A DNA stretch of 64,000 nucleotides from Paenibacillus camelliae. GTDB taxonomy: Bacteria; Bacillota; Bacilli; Paenibacillales; Paenibacillaceae. The stretch spans positions 62,001 to 126,000 of the forward strand of contig NZ_JAMBNY010000010.1 in the NCBI RefSeq assembly GCF_023715345.1. The letters run 5' to 3'. The translations under genes and the position numbers were made by a program. Below the pieces are notes generated by a model. It did no database searches and had not been told where the DNA came from. It was given only the letters and a program-made list of their open reading frames with translations. Shown here piece by piece: positions 23,472-32,904 of this stretch. The first letter of the stretch is position 1; every line of letters begins with the position of its first letter.

Positions 23472-24206
23472 CTACTGAGCAGTCAAACCGCCATCAGCGA
23501 CAAATTCGGCTCCAGTTGAGTAGCTAGATTCATCGGATGCTAGAAACAGTACAAGATTCGTAATTTCCTCTGATTGGGCAATACGCTGCAGTGGAATGAA
23601 TTTCGCAAACTGTTTAATTTGCTCTACTGCATCGCCTTCCGAAACCATCGGTGTTTCGATCACTCCAGGATGAACTGAGTTTACGCGAATTCCATATTTA
23701 GCAAACTCAATCGCTGCTGCTTTACTCATTCCACGAACAGCGAATTTTGAATCCGTATAGCCCACCGCACCAGCAACCAGCCCATTAATGGAAGATATGT
23801 TAACAATGGAGCCATTTTCAGTCTTTTTCATAGAGGGTAGCACAGTCTTCATCCCTAGAAAAACCGATACTTGGTTAATATCGATAATTTTACGATATTG
23901 CTCCTCTGTCATTGCCTCAAAGCTGCTTGCTACGCTGATCCCTGCATTGTTAACCAATATATTCACTGGTCCGAATGCTTTCTCAGCTTCTGTAACAACA
24001 CGTTCCCAGTCCTGTGAACTCGTCACGTCTTGTTGAACAAACATTGCATTTTCCCCAAGCTCAGAAGCAAGTGCTTGTCCCGCTTCTGCATTTAAGTCCG
24101 TAATAACGACCTTTGCACCTTCCTCAACAAACCTACGTGCATGAGAAGCACCCATACCGCGAGCTCCGCCCGTCACAATAGCAACCTTATTAGCTAATCT
24201 ACCCAT
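23472..24206 (-). CDS. SDR family oxidoreductase
   Basis: A 244-residue classical short-chain dehydrogenase. The cofactor motif TGGARGMGAS lies at about residues 11-20, NNAG at about 86, catalytic Ser at about 138 (IVNISSING) and YTDSK (Tyr about 151, Lys about 155). The acidic residue after strand 2 (VVITDLNAEAG) suggests NAD(H) preference. The closest general group is the glucose 1-dehydrogenase/hydroxysteroid dehydrogenase-like SDRs; the substrate cannot be told. It stands alone between its terminator and the alpha/beta hydrolase gene upstream. Confidence 0.9.
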   Translation of the reverse strand: MGRLANKVAIVTGGARGMGASHARRFVEEGAKVVITDLNAEAGQALASELGENAMFVQQDVTSSQDWERVVTEAEKAFGPVNILVNNAGISVASSFEAMTEEQYRKIIDINQVSVFLGMKTVLPSMKKTENGSIVNISSINGLVAGAVGYTDSKFAVRGMSKAAAIEFAKYGIRVNSVHPGVIETPMVSEGDAVEQIKQFAKFIPLQRIAQSEEITNLVLFLASDESSYSTGAEFVADGGLTAQ

Positions 24207-24409
24207 CTGTCATTACTCCTTTATTGTGAAGTGTGAATTATGAAGATAAGTAAATTATAGCGCTCGGAAGTTTCGAAAGCAAAAATGTTGAAGTCCTACT
24301 TTCCGTTGCTTTCTCATACTGCAAAACCTCAAATTATGGTTAAAGTTTAGCTTATTACATTTATGCTCGAAAGTTAACTTATTGCCTTAATATTTCACAA
24401 CATGAAACA

Positions 24410-25183
24410 TTAACAAGGTTTACCCTCTGGTAATAAGCCTTGCTCAAGCCACGCTCTTAGCATATCATTGAACGCTTGAGGTGCAGCCATGGAAATGCCG
24501 TGCCCTATATTAGGCAGCACCACTGCATGGCAGTTAGGGTTGGCATCACTAAGTAGCTTTGCCGACTTACGCATCATCCCTTTTTCTTTATCACCTACAG
24601 TAACAAGCATTTGTGACTGTGCACGTGAAAACTGAGATGGGATTTGGAAGCTCATATTTTCTTGAAGAACGCGTATTAATGCTTCAGCTGTAATCTGCTT
24701 GCTTTCTTCAAAATAGCGCTCAAAATCGTCATCCTGAACGTACAGTGTTTTGGATTGCAGCCTTGAAAATGAACGATTGCGAATTAGCGGGTGCATTAGC
24801 TTAATTGATGGGCCGATCCATCTTGCCATCGCGGGCTGCGGTACAACGAGCGCACTATTAATCATGGCATAATCAATAAGATCAGGCTTCATGCTTAGCA
24901 TCTGTACAAGCACCTGCGCTCCTAAAGAAAATCCCACCACATTGACAGACATCCCGTTCGCTTTGTTCTCAATTAGTTCAAGCATTGCTTCTGCGCTTGA
25001 CTCCATCGAAAATGGCGGCGTCTGCTTGCTTAAGCCTTGCTCTGGAAGATCGGGCACTATACAGTAATAATCCGAAAAATGTTCAACCTGTCTTTTCCAC
25101 ATCCAGCCGCTTACTCCGCCCCCATGTAAAAACAGGAGAAGTGGGCCATTTTTATCGCCATACTCTTCATAGTGTACTGACAT
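24410..25183 (-). CDS. Alpha/beta hydrolase
   Basis: A 257-residue cytoplasmic alpha/beta-hydrolase-fold protein. The oxyanion loop FLHGGGVSGWMWKRQ lies at about residues 18-32, the nucleophile elbow GFSLGA has Ser at about 93, and the catalytic His is in LPNIGHGISMA at about 228. An Asp in VGDKEKG is at the expected third position. No signal peptide. Typical length for small-molecule esterase or C-C-bond hydrolase relatives. It may be co-expressed with the SDR 203 bp downstream. The substrate is not predictable. Confidence 0.88.
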   Translation of the reverse strand: MSVHYEEYGDKNGPLLLFLHGGGVSGWMWKRQVEHFSDYYCIVPDLPEQGLSKQTPPFSMESSAEAMLELIENKANGMSVNVVGFSLGAQVLVQMLSMKPDLIDYAMINSALVVPQPAMARWIGPSIKLMHPLIRNRSFSRLQSKTLYVQDDDFERYFEESKQITAEALIRVLQENMSFQIPSQFSRAQSQMLVTVGDKEKGMMRKSAKLLSDANPNCHAVVLPNIGHGISMAAPQAFNDMLRAWLEQGLLPEGKPC

Positions 25184-25374
25184 TTATTGCACCTCATCTC
25201 TTCATGCTGTCTGTTATTGAGGTAATTCTAGATGGTAGCACTTATGTCCTGCATTTCTATAGAATCATCACTAGTTAAATTGGGCATACTTCCCATACCT
25301 ATACCTCTAACCTCTAAGCATTGCACTCATCACAAGCAACATGAACAATAATTCATAGTGAAGGAGACTTTTCC

Positions 25375-26979
25375 TTGTTAAACAATGCTAAAGCTTCAAA
25401 AAAACTATCTATGCTTGCCGCTATCCTACTCTTACTATTAAGCGTTGTTATGTGGCTAATAATTGCGCTGTCGATAACGCAAGAGCGAAGCATTGCTGCG
25501 CCGATCGAGAAAGCTAATAAGCCGGTCATTGTTCTACTGTTCGATTCACTGATGAATGAGCCTATGCAAGCTGCGGTTAAGGAAGGGATGACTCCCGCTA
25601 TTTCTTATTTGATGAAGCATGGCACATTATATCCTGAGGTCGTCAGCGCTTATCCAACGATGTCTGTATCGATTGACAGCACAATCTTGACTGGCAGCTA
25701 CGCGGACAAGCACCGAATTCCAGGACTCATATGGTTCAACGAGTCCGAACAGCAAATCGTTAGCTACGGTAGCGGACCTCATGAGATTTGGGATAATGGT
25801 GTAAAGCAAGTGCTGCAAAACAGCATCCTTAAGCTGAATGGGCAGCATTTAAGCGATGAGGTTAAGACGATTCACGAGCGATTAGCCGAAGCACAGATTC
25901 AAAGCGCCTCGATTAATGGCTTAATTTATCGCGGCAATACCCCTCACACGTTGACCATACCTGGGCTGCTGTCGCGTTCTAGCCTGATGCCTAGCAGCGT
26001 TGCTGCAGTGAATGGTCCAGATCTACTCTCGCTTGGTGTGTTAGCACAATATAACAAAAAGAACGACCAGCATAATCTTGCGTGGGACCGCTTAGGCATA
26101 AATAATAAATTTACAGTCCAGGAGCTTGCGTATCTCATACAGAATGATAAGCTGCCAGCCTTTACGCTTGCATACTTCCCTGATACGGATGCAACCCTGC
26201 ATAAGCACGGACCTCAACATTTGCAGGCTATAAAAACAGTCGATGAAACGATTCAAAGCCTATTTAATCTCTATCCTTCCTGGGATCAGGCATTGGAGGA
26301 AGCGGTGTGGATCGTATTGGGAGACAGTGGGCAATCGCTTGTTCTTGAAGACAAAGAGCGTGGATTAATCAATATGAATGAGCTGCTGTCAGGCTACAGC
26401 TTATGGAGCAAGAAGCATCCGAACGGTCAGCTTGCCTTTGCGCTGAATGAGCGTATGGGATATATCCATATTCTAGATGAACAGCTACCCCAAGAGGAGC
26501 TCATTCAACGCTTAAAGCAGGAAAAAAGAATTCAATTTATTGCTTGGCATAAGGATGGTGTGAACTATGTTGCAAGCCCAGAGCATGAGCAGCTGCTCAT
26601 CTATAAACCTAACGGACCTTATCGCGATTCATATCAGCAAACATGGAACATCGCAGGGGATTTATCCTTATTGAGCTTAACGCTTGATGACAAGCAGCAG
26701 CTTTATTATGAAGACTATCCTGATGCACTTGCTCGATTACATGGCGCTTTACATACACAGGAAGGGAATTTCATCATTATTGATGCCAAGCCCTCCTATG
26801 AATTTTCTGATCATCACAGCTATAACCATACAGGCGGCGGCTCGCACGGTTCTCTTCACAAAGTAGATTCACTTGTTCCGCTTATAGCTGCTGGTACAAC
26901 GATAGAGCTCAAGGATACGAGACTTGTTGCACTCCAAGAGTGGCTGCTATCGATCGTTCTCGGGCAAAATAAACTATAA
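25375..26979 (+). CDS. Alkaline-phosphatase-superfamily phosphodiesterase, membrane-anchored
   Basis: A 534-residue protein starting at TTG (25375), 8 bases after AAGGAG. An N-terminal helix at about residues 12-33 directs it outside. The type I phosphodiesterase/nucleotide pyrophosphatase pattern is present. A metal Asp is in VIVLLFDSL and the nucleophile Thr in AYPTMSVSID. Further metal ligands are in YFPDTDATLHKHGP, WIVLGDSGQS and a late SHGS motif (GGGSHGSLHKVDSLVPL). The family removes phosphate or phosphonate groups from nucleotides, lipids or teichoic-acid-like polymers. It is followed by a Crp-type regulator but need not be linked to it. Confidence 0.85.
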   Translation: MLNNAKASKKLSMLAAILLLLLSVVMWLIIALSITQERSIAAPIEKANKPVIVLLFDSLMNEPMQAAVKEGMTPAISYLMKHGTLYPEVVSAYPTMSVSIDSTILTGSYADKHRIPGLIWFNESEQQIVSYGSGPHEIWDNGVKQVLQNSILKLNGQHLSDEVKTIHERLAEAQIQSASINGLIYRGNTPHTLTIPGLLSRSSLMPSSVAAVNGPDLLSLGVLAQYNKKNDQHNLAWDRLGINNKFTVQELAYLIQNDKLPAFTLAYFPDTDATLHKHGPQHLQAIKTVDETIQSLFNLYPSWDQALEEAVWIVLGDSGQSLVLEDKERGLINMNELLSGYSLWSKKHPNGQLAFALNERMGYIHILDEQLPQEELIQRLKQEKRIQFIAWHKDGVNYVASPEHEQLLIYKPNGPYRDSYQQTWNIAGDLSLLSLTLDDKQQLYYEDYPDALARLHGALHTQEGNFIIIDAKPSYEFSDHHSYNHTGGGSHGSLHKVDSLVPLIAAGTTIELKDTRLVALQEWLLSIVLGQNKL

Positions 26980-27062
26980 ATTGTTCGCATTAAAGGGAAG
27001 GGATTCATGTGACGCAACTGGAATAAAGCTATATTTCATATAATGTTAAGGGGACTGAAACG

Positions 27063-27650
27063 ATGGAATTCGCATGGCTATCGCTTTACAGTAAACTTCA
27101 AACGATGTCAGACATTCCAGATGAACAATGGACTATATTCCAAAAGCTAGCTGAACCAATGACAGTCAAGAAAAATAGTTATTTTGCTCGACAAGGTGAG
27201 CCTTCTAATTCCATTGCCTTTTGTATGAACGGTTTATTGAGACTGTATTATACAACTGCGGATGGTACAACGTTCAATAAGAGCTTTTGCAGCTCAGGAG
27301 ACTTTGTAGCATCTTATCGTGCCTTACTAACTAGCTCGCCATCATACTTCTCAATAGAAGCATTAATGGATAGTGAATTGCTAGTTATTCGTTACGAGCA
27401 TTTTCAATCGTTATTTACAGAGCATATTTGTTGGGAACGATTAGGAAGAAATATAGTAGAGCAGCTGTATATAAAAAAAGAACAACGTGAATACGAGCTA
27501 CTTATGCTCTCAGCGGAGGAACGTTATCGTCTATTTCTAGAAAGACATTCTCACATGATCAACGATATTCCGCAATATCATATTGCATCTTTTCTAGGAA
27601 TTACACCCGTTGCCTTAAGTAGAATTAAAAGAAAAATTAACCTAGGTTAA
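27063..27650 (+). CDS. Crp/Fnr-family transcriptional regulator
   Basis: A 195-residue regulator. The cyclic-nucleotide-binding-like beta roll covers about residues 25-120 (YFARQGEPSNSIAFCMNGLLRLYY, and FCSSGDFVASYRALL). The long dimer helix follows. A short C-terminal helix-turn-helix (IPQYHIASFLGITPVALSRIKRK) ends the protein. No FNR-type cysteine cluster is visible and the cAMP-contacting Arg motif is absent, so the effector is unknown. The SDR gene 52 bp downstream on the same strand is the likely partner or target. AAGGGG lies upstream of the ATG. Confidence 0.88.
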   Translation: MEFAWLSLYSKLQTMSDIPDEQWTIFQKLAEPMTVKKNSYFARQGEPSNSIAFCMNGLLRLYYTTADGTTFNKSFCSSGDFVASYRALLTSSPSYFSIEALMDSELLVIRYEHFQSLFTEHICWERLGRNIVEQLYIKKEQREYELLMLSAEERYRLFLERHSHMINDIPQYHIASFLGITPVALSRIKRKINLG

Positions 27651-27702
27651 TTACAAGCTTTCTCTTTCTCGCTATATTGAGAAAAGAAAGGAAGTGGGAG
27701 CT

Positions 27703-28437
27703 ATGAATCGATCAGGGCATACTGTGCTTATTACTGGTGGCGCTGCTGGTATTGGTCAGGCGCTAACAGAGAAATTTATTAGTACCCATAATGAGGTTAT
27801 TATTGTGGGACGCAATGAACAGAAGCTGAAAATGATGAAGCAGCGCTATGCTGCTATCTCAACCTATACTTGCAATCTGAACGATAATGAGCAAGTAAAG
27901 CAGCTTGCTGAGCAAGTGATTCATAACCACCCGCGGCTCAGTGTACTCATTAACAATGCAGGAATACAATACAACTATTCTCTTGCTGGCAATGAACTTT
28001 ATGATGCTCAGATTGAAGCTGAAATTATGACGAATTTGACCTCGCCGATCTTGTTGACTGCTCAACTTATCCCGCTCCTTAGACAACAAAAACAAGCAGC
28101 CATCGTCAATGTATCCTCTGCTTTAGGCTTTGTTCCAAAGCAATCGGCACCTGTCTATTGTGCAACCAAGGGAGGACTCCATATATTCACCAAGGCCCTT
28201 CGCTATCAGCTTGAGTCTACGCCTATTAAGGTGTTCGAGATCATTCCTCCCATTGTCGAAACCGACATGACAAAAGGCAGAGGACACGGGAAAATATCTC
28301 CCTATGAGCTAGCAGAGCAGTTTTTCCGCTATTATGAACAAGATCGCTTTGAGGCCCCTATCGGTAAATCCAAGTGGCTCAGTCTAATAAATCGCATACT
28401 TCCCACATTAGCTGAACGAATGCTACGAAACAGTTAG
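27703..28437 (+). CDS. SDR family oxidoreductase, DltE-like
   Basis: A 244-residue classical SDR. The cofactor motif is TGGAAGIGQAL, with NNAGIQ, catalytic Ser in VNVSSALG, and YCATK (Tyr, Lys). The segment QSAPVYCATKGGLHIFTKALRYQLE and the C-terminal IIPPIVETDMT match the DltE-type SDR group. The frame is open to a GTG at 27694, but this overlaps the ribosome site AAGGAAG; the ATG at 27703 is correctly spaced. It follows the Crp/Fnr gene and its stop lies only 2 bp from the end of the convergent DinB gene. Confidence 0.9.
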   Translation: MNRSGHTVLITGGAAGIGQALTEKFISTHNEVIIVGRNEQKLKMMKQRYAAISTYTCNLNDNEQVKQLAEQVIHNHPRLSVLINNAGIQYNYSLAGNELYDAQIEAEIMTNLTSPILLTAQLIPLLRQQKQAAIVNVSSALGFVPKQSAPVYCATKGGLHIFTKALRYQLESTPIKVFEIIPPIVETDMTKGRGHGKISPYELAEQFFRYYEQDRFEAPIGKSKWLSLINRILPTLAERMLRNS

Positions 28438-28439
28438 AT

Positions 28440-28919
28440 TCATGCCCACTTGCTGCTAATTAACGTTATGATGCTTTTTATAGCAGCATAATGCATCGCT
28501 TCGTGGTACAGACAAAAGCTAAGGCTCTCACCTACTGTTGATAGATGCAATCCTGTCGATGTCGCGTAGCTTTCAGGCAGTGGAGCATTCAAGCACTGTT
28601 CGTTCTGTGCTTGAATTCGCTCAAGCTGCTGCTTTAATAACGTGATAAGCTCCTCTTTCGTTGGTGCTTTTTTCGTCCACTCCTTAGGGGATGTACCTGT
28701 AGCAAACCATTCGTGAAAGTGCTCAGGGATGTTTGCCTCCTCGCCAGTCAACGTAAATGCGAATTTTTCTGTCACAACATAAATATGACCGAGATTCCAT
28801 TTTACATGGTTGTTCAGGCCCTCAGGAATAATCTCAAGCTCTTCTTCCGCTTGTTGTTCAATCGCTCGAATGGTCTGCAGCCGTGCAAATTCAAGCTGGT
28901 TAAATATCCAATCCTTCAT
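28440..28919 (-). CDS. DinB-family protein
   Basis: A 159-residue four-helix-bundle protein of the DinB/YfiT superfamily. The family's metal-binding histidines are seen in WNLGHIYVVTEKF and in the C-terminal HEAMHYAAIKS. The family includes thiol-S-transferases such as BstA; many members are of unknown role. The open frame extends to 28964, but GGAG lies 9 bases before the ATG at 28919 (MKDWIFNQLEF), giving the usual family length of about 160. It is divergent from the CGNR gene, with which it shares a repeat-containing promoter region. Confidence 0.85.
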   Translation of the reverse strand: MKDWIFNQLEFARLQTIRAIEQQAEEELEIIPEGLNNHVKWNLGHIYVVTEKFAFTLTGEEANIPEHFHEWFATGTSPKEWTKKAPTKEELITLLKQQLERIQAQNEQCLNAPLPESYATSTGLHLSTVGESLSFCLYHEAMHYAAIKSIITLISSKWA

Positions 28920-28961
28920 CCACATCTTCTCCTTTTCATAACAAAAATTAACCGTATAACG

Positions 28962-29032
28962 CATGGTTTAATAGTTAAAATTATACATTGTACTCATTAA
29001 CCCGTCAATCATGGTATAATAGGTTAAAATCA
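28962..29032. promoter_or_regulatory. Direct repeats CATGGTWTAATAGNTTAAAAT in a divergent promoter region
   Basis: Two copies, 28962-28983 and 29010-29032, differ at only a few positions and lie 48 bp apart. The second contains a TATAAT -10 box for the plus-strand CGNR gene. They are likely binding sites of a regulator, possibly the CGNR protein itself. Confidence 0.45.
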
Positions 29033-29054
29033 CGTAAGAGATTGGAATGAACGG

Positions 29055-29651
29055 ATGAACACAGAATTGAAGTTCCCTTTGCTTTCTGGAGATCTATGCA
29101 TGGATCTCGTCAATACAGAGGTCGTTAGCTATGGTCATCGGCATGATTTACTTGCTGAGCCAAGTCATCTTATCGCTTGGATCGATACGTTAGCGGATGC
29201 CGGTTATATCAACTATGAGCAATTTCGAGCACCGGTTGCGCAATGGGCAGTGGAAGCTTTGCCTGAACTTCGCAGCCTGCGCTCGTTTTTGCGTTTACAG
29301 TTTGAGCGAATGGCCGATGGTGTGCGAGCAGAGGAAGGCTGGATTGCTCATTTGGAAGCGATGATAGAGCGCGCGCCATTTGCTTATCAATGGCGTAAGG
29401 ATCGCATGCTTTCTGTTCCTGTCGGTGCTCCTGAGGCTGCATTATTATCGATCATTGCGCTCAATGCTATGCAGCTGCTAGCAAGCGGTCAGCTTCAGCA
29501 CGTTCATCGCTGCGGCAACATTGAATGTGTGCTGCTGTTTATCGATAGTAATCCGCGCCGCAAATGGTGCTCGATGAAAATTTGCGGAAATCGCATGAAG
29601 GTAACACGCCATCAGAAGCAAAAAAAGCAAGAGCAAGCCAAGGACATATAA
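29055..29651 (+). CDS. CGNR zinc-finger protein (ABATE domain)
   Basis: A 198-residue protein. Residues about 8-135 match the ABATE (stress-induced) domain (FPLLSGDLCMDLVNTE). The C-terminus holds the CGNR zinc finger: Cys-x4-Cys in CGNIECVLLF and Cys-x4-Cys in CSMKICGNR, followed by a basic tail RMKVTRHQKQKK. Such proteins are thought to be DNA-binding regulators. It is transcribed away from the DinB gene; the shared direct repeats suggest joint control. No partner for ligand sensing is evident. Confidence 0.88.
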   Translation: MNTELKFPLLSGDLCMDLVNTEVVSYGHRHDLLAEPSHLIAWIDTLADAGYINYEQFRAPVAQWAVEALPELRSLRSFLRLQFERMADGVRAEEGWIAHLEAMIERAPFAYQWRKDRMLSVPVGAPEAALLSIIALNAMQLLASGQLQHVHRCGNIECVLLFIDSNPRRKWCSMKICGNRMKVTRHQKQKKQEQAKDI

Positions 29652-29661
29652 GTAGATAAAA

Positions 29662-29772
29662 AAGAGCGTAAAGCCTCTTTATGAAGTGCCCCTATCAAGT
29701 AGTAGACAGTAGAAATAATAAAATGACTACTACTACAACGATAGGAGCATATCACATTAGCTTTACGCTCTT
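29662..29772. repeat. 111-bp nested inverted repeat (MITE-like or bidirectional terminator)
   Basis: Outer arms AAGAGCGTAAAGC (29662-29674) and GCTTTACGCTCTT (29760-29772) are exact complements. Inside lie TGCCCCTATC (29687-29696) against GATAGGAGCA (29740-29749) and AGTAGTAG (29698-29705) against CTACTACTAC (29727-29736). On the minus strand the outer stem is followed by six T, so it can end the GH30 operon. The inner part, starting TGAAGTGCCCC, recalls ends of IS3-type elements. Confidence 0.6.
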
Positions 29773-29844
29773 AATGATTATTCATATTAATTATTCATCT
29801 TCCGAGATCTATTAAGGGTGTCAGTTGGTACCGATATAAGTTAA

Positions 29845-31197
29845 TTAATCCTCAACAAACTGCACAGTTACGGCGCTTTTAGCCCCCAGATTCAGCTCGA
29901 TCGGCTCATGTCCCGCCAGCTCAATCAATACATTACTTGCTTGTTCACTATCATTAAAGGCAATAACGGCAATTGACCCGTCAACGTTGCGCATCGCAAC
30001 CGTATGGATTGCTTCATGATCTGCACTAGCTTCTATACGGAGCGCCTTCGGACGAACACATTTGCTAAAATGTGCAAGTGCGTAGTAATCAAGCGTATAC
30101 TCCAGCGTTTTCGTTTGCTGATTTACCTTCAGCAGTCCTCTGCAGGTGCTCTCCCCGAAGCCTGGAACGAATGGACCATTCTCCTCATCAAGCGCCATAT
30201 TCCACAGCACAAAGCTCTTACTGTAATTACGAAGGATAGCAATACCAGTGCGCATGACGTTGGAGAACGCAGGCTCAAAAGCAGGAATCCAATCACCGCC
30301 AGAGCCCTCCGTAAAGTGAACCTCTTTACTAGGGTTCGTAAGGAACACATCACTCTGTGCGCTCGGTCTACCGCCATACCAATGCCAAGCTACGCCGTCT
30401 ACAGCATCACCAGCCTCATCCAGCACGTGAAGCGGATAATCTGGTCGATCCCAGTTATGATCGTAGCACAGTATCTTCGTCGTAATTCCTGCTGCAACGA
30501 AGGCAGGCTTGAGATGATGCTTAATAAATTCGCTTTGCACCACTGGCAGCATCAGCATGCCAGGATAGTGACCTGGACAATATAACGGCTCGTTCTGAGG
30601 CGTCACCGCATAGATGTGCAGCCCTTGTGCCGCATAGGCTTGAATGTATTTCACAAAATATTGCGCATACGAAGCGTAATATTCTGGCTTCAGCTCGCCA
30701 CCGATCATCGAGCCGCTCGTCTTCATCCAGCCAGGCGCACTCCACGGAGATGCCATTAGCTTAAGCTGTGGATTAAGCTTTTGCGCTTGCTTCGTCAGAG
30801 GGATAATATCTGCTTCATCATGTGCAGCAGAGAACCTTGCTTGATCAACGTCCTCCTCGCCCTCTGGAAGATCGTTGTAGCTGTAAAAATCTCTTGCATA
30901 ATCAGAGGCACCCATCGGATTACGAATGACAGATAGTCCGATGCCCTGCTCTGGATGGAACAGCTTCTGCATCGCTTCCTCACGCTGTGCTTCCGTTAAC
31001 ACTTGATTCATTAAATATGCAGAGGAATCTGTAAAGGATGCGCCGAATCCATCAATTTCTTGATAGGCTTGCTCGGGATTGATCGTAATCTTTACCGCCG
31101 CCCCTTCTCTCGCCTGCGGCTTCAGCTCCTCTAGCGTCTTTGAAGCGAACAGCTCATGCTCTCCACTTGAGTAATACAATATGACGTTTCTTGCCAT
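29845..31197 (-). CDS. Glycoside hydrolase family 30
   Basis: A 450-residue (beta/alpha)8 glycosidase with a C-terminal beta domain. Acid/base Glu203 lies in TPQNEP and nucleophile Glu297 in HFTEGSGG; the N-terminal YQEIDGFGASFTDSSA motif is typical of GH30. No signal peptide is present (starts MARNVILYYSSGEH), so it is cytoplasmic and should cleave imported oligosaccharides. Family 30 includes beta-glucosidases, beta-1,6-glucanases and beta-xylosidases; I cannot choose among these. It is the last gene of the LacI-controlled operon, 64 bp after the binding-protein gene. Confidence 0.92.
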   Translation of the reverse strand: MARNVILYYSSGEHELFASKTLEELKPQAREGAAVKITINPEQAYQEIDGFGASFTDSSAYLMNQVLTEAQREEAMQKLFHPEQGIGLSVIRNPMGASDYARDFYSYNDLPEGEEDVDQARFSAAHDEADIIPLTKQAQKLNPQLKLMASPWSAPGWMKTSGSMIGGELKPEYYASYAQYFVKYIQAYAAQGLHIYAVTPQNEPLYCPGHYPGMLMLPVVQSEFIKHHLKPAFVAAGITTKILCYDHNWDRPDYPLHVLDEAGDAVDGVAWHWYGGRPSAQSDVFLTNPSKEVHFTEGSGGDWIPAFEPAFSNVMRTGIAILRNYSKSFVLWNMALDEENGPFVPGFGESTCRGLLKVNQQTKTLEYTLDYYALAHFSKCVRPKALRIEASADHEAIHTVAMRNVDGSIAVIAFNDSEQASNVLIELAGHEPIELNLGAKSAVTVQFVED

Positions 31198-31261
31198 TCC
31201 AAACCACTCCTCTACTCTCTATGCTGACTACTTCTGATAAACGGACGTATTGAACAGATAC

Positions 31262-32887
31262 TTATAAACCAAGCTTTTCTTTGTTTCTTGCCATTTTTTC
31301 GTTGTAGATACTTACAATTGCATCCCAGTTGTTATCGTTCAGGAATTGCTTGTATTCCTCTAGCACCGAATTGAAGGTAGCATCGTCCTTCGAACGGATC
31401 AGACTTACAAGTGTCGTATTCCACTGTGTATTAATCGCACTTAACGAACGCGCTTCTGCCGTACCTTGATCTGGATTGATGTTCTCTAGAATGAAGTGTG
31501 GTACAAGCTTGCCCTTACCCCATTCCTGCATTTGCTTAATGGAATCCGGGAAGGCATCATCACTCAATGTTTTATGACGATCATGACCGAAGAACATAAA
31601 TTCCCCGAAGCGGTATTCCTTCTTAAATTGATCCGCATTGTTCAGCTGCATTTCCTTTACTTCTGGCATAAGTGCAACTTTACCCTCAGCATTAATCTCA
31701 TACGTCTCGCCTTCAATGCCATAGTTCATCAGCATTTGTCCTTCTTCACTGAGCAAATACGTGAAGAGCTGAATAGACTTGGCAGGATCTATATTGGAGT
31801 TTGTAATGAAGCTAATCATCCAGCCTGTAATACCAGATTGATTCAATGTCGGTGAATTGCCTACGGTGCTTTGCGGTCCATCAATCGCTATATATTCCTT
31901 GCCTTCGTTGTTGCTTGCGAATATTTGAAGATTACCACCCTGCTGCGGAGTACCATCTAACATCATCGTAGCGTACTTTCCTGATTTGACCTTTTCCTCG
32001 AAAGCGGTACCATCATCTGCGAAGCTGTCATCACTAATTAGACCGCCGCGGTACGCTCCATTCAGCGTGGAGATCCAAGTTAAATAGTCCTCGTCGAGAT
32101 TACGATTGTAGTGGTTTCCGTCTGCATCCGTTAGCGGAACACCGATGAAGTCCTGGAATACATCGCCTAAGGAGCCTGTGCCGGTTCCGATTGAGTTAAA
32201 GCCAAATGGAATTAGCTCCGGAAATTGAGCTTTAATCGCTTGCAGTGTCGCAGTAAATTGCTCTGGTGTCGAGAAGTCAGGCTGACCTAGCGCTTCGTAC
32301 ACATCCTTACGAATAACGAAAGCTGTTTTCGCTGGAATGGTCCCTTGCTCATAATCCGCTTGCGTATTGGAGTAGTTCGGATAGCCATATGTTTTACCAT
32401 CTGCTAGCTGAAACCAGTTTAACGTATCCTGAGCTGCAACCTGATTGAAGTAAGGGTCGTATTTCTCAGCCAGATCATTTAGCGGCAATGCCCATGTATC
32501 CGCCTTTTGTACGATTGAAGAATTAGAATCAAACACGGAAATTAAATCTGGCATATCGTCACCAGCAAAAAATGTATTTAGCTTCGTGTCGTCCCCAGTA
32601 ATGAACGTAATATCAAGATTTAAGTCTTCTTTAATCTTTTTCGTTACAACATCGTTGCCATAATCGCTATTCCACCAGTCGGCATTCACATACCAGGTCA
32701 ATGTCGTCGATTCTTTCGTATCTAGCTTCCACGCCGGCGTATTCGGATCAAGCGTATAGCGATCCTCGATTGACGTATTTAACCCAGCACCACCGCTTTT
32801 TTCCTTGCTGCATGCCGACAATACAAGCACGACAGCCATTAACAACATCAGCAAAATTTTTGTCTTATTCTTTCTAGCTGTTCCCAT
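31262..32887 (-). CDS. Extracellular sugar-binding lipoprotein (LplA/YtcQ-like)
   Basis: A 541-residue lipoprotein with lipobox VLSAC (Cys at about residue 26). A type 1 binding-protein fold follows (TLTWYVNADWWNSDYGNDVVTKKIKEDL, DMPDLISVFDSNSS, GITGWMISFITNSNIDPAKSIQLFTYLLSEEGQ). The length (about 540) matches the LplA/YtcQ-like group that works with LplB/LplC permeases. A palindromic operator (32905-32920) lies just upstream, so this gene has separate control besides read-through from the permeases. It delivers the sugar to the permease pair. Confidence 0.92.
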   Translation of the reverse strand: MGTARKNKTKILLMLLMAVVLVLSACSKEKSGGAGLNTSIEDRYTLDPNTPAWKLDTKESTTLTWYVNADWWNSDYGNDVVTKKIKEDLNLDITFITGDDTKLNTFFAGDDMPDLISVFDSNSSIVQKADTWALPLNDLAEKYDPYFNQVAAQDTLNWFQLADGKTYGYPNYSNTQADYEQGTIPAKTAFVIRKDVYEALGQPDFSTPEQFTATLQAIKAQFPELIPFGFNSIGTGTGSLGDVFQDFIGVPLTDADGNHYNRNLDEDYLTWISTLNGAYRGGLISDDSFADDGTAFEEKVKSGKYATMMLDGTPQQGGNLQIFASNNEGKEYIAIDGPQSTVGNSPTLNQSGITGWMISFITNSNIDPAKSIQLFTYLLSEEGQMLMNYGIEGETYEINAEGKVALMPEVKEMQLNNADQFKKEYRFGEFMFFGHDRHKTLSDDAFPDSIKQMQEWGKGKLVPHFILENINPDQGTAEARSLSAINTQWNTTLVSLIRSKDDATFNSVLEEYKQFLNDNNWDAIVSIYNEKMARNKEKLGL

Positions 32888-32904
32888 TAAAAACCCTCCC
32901 TTTA

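Noticed and set aside
29662..29772. Complete insertion sequence
   Set aside because: Only 111 bp and no transposase frame.
30004..30585. 193-codon plus-strand frame within the GH30 gene
   Set aside because: Antisense to conserved catalytic motifs of GH30; no start signal.
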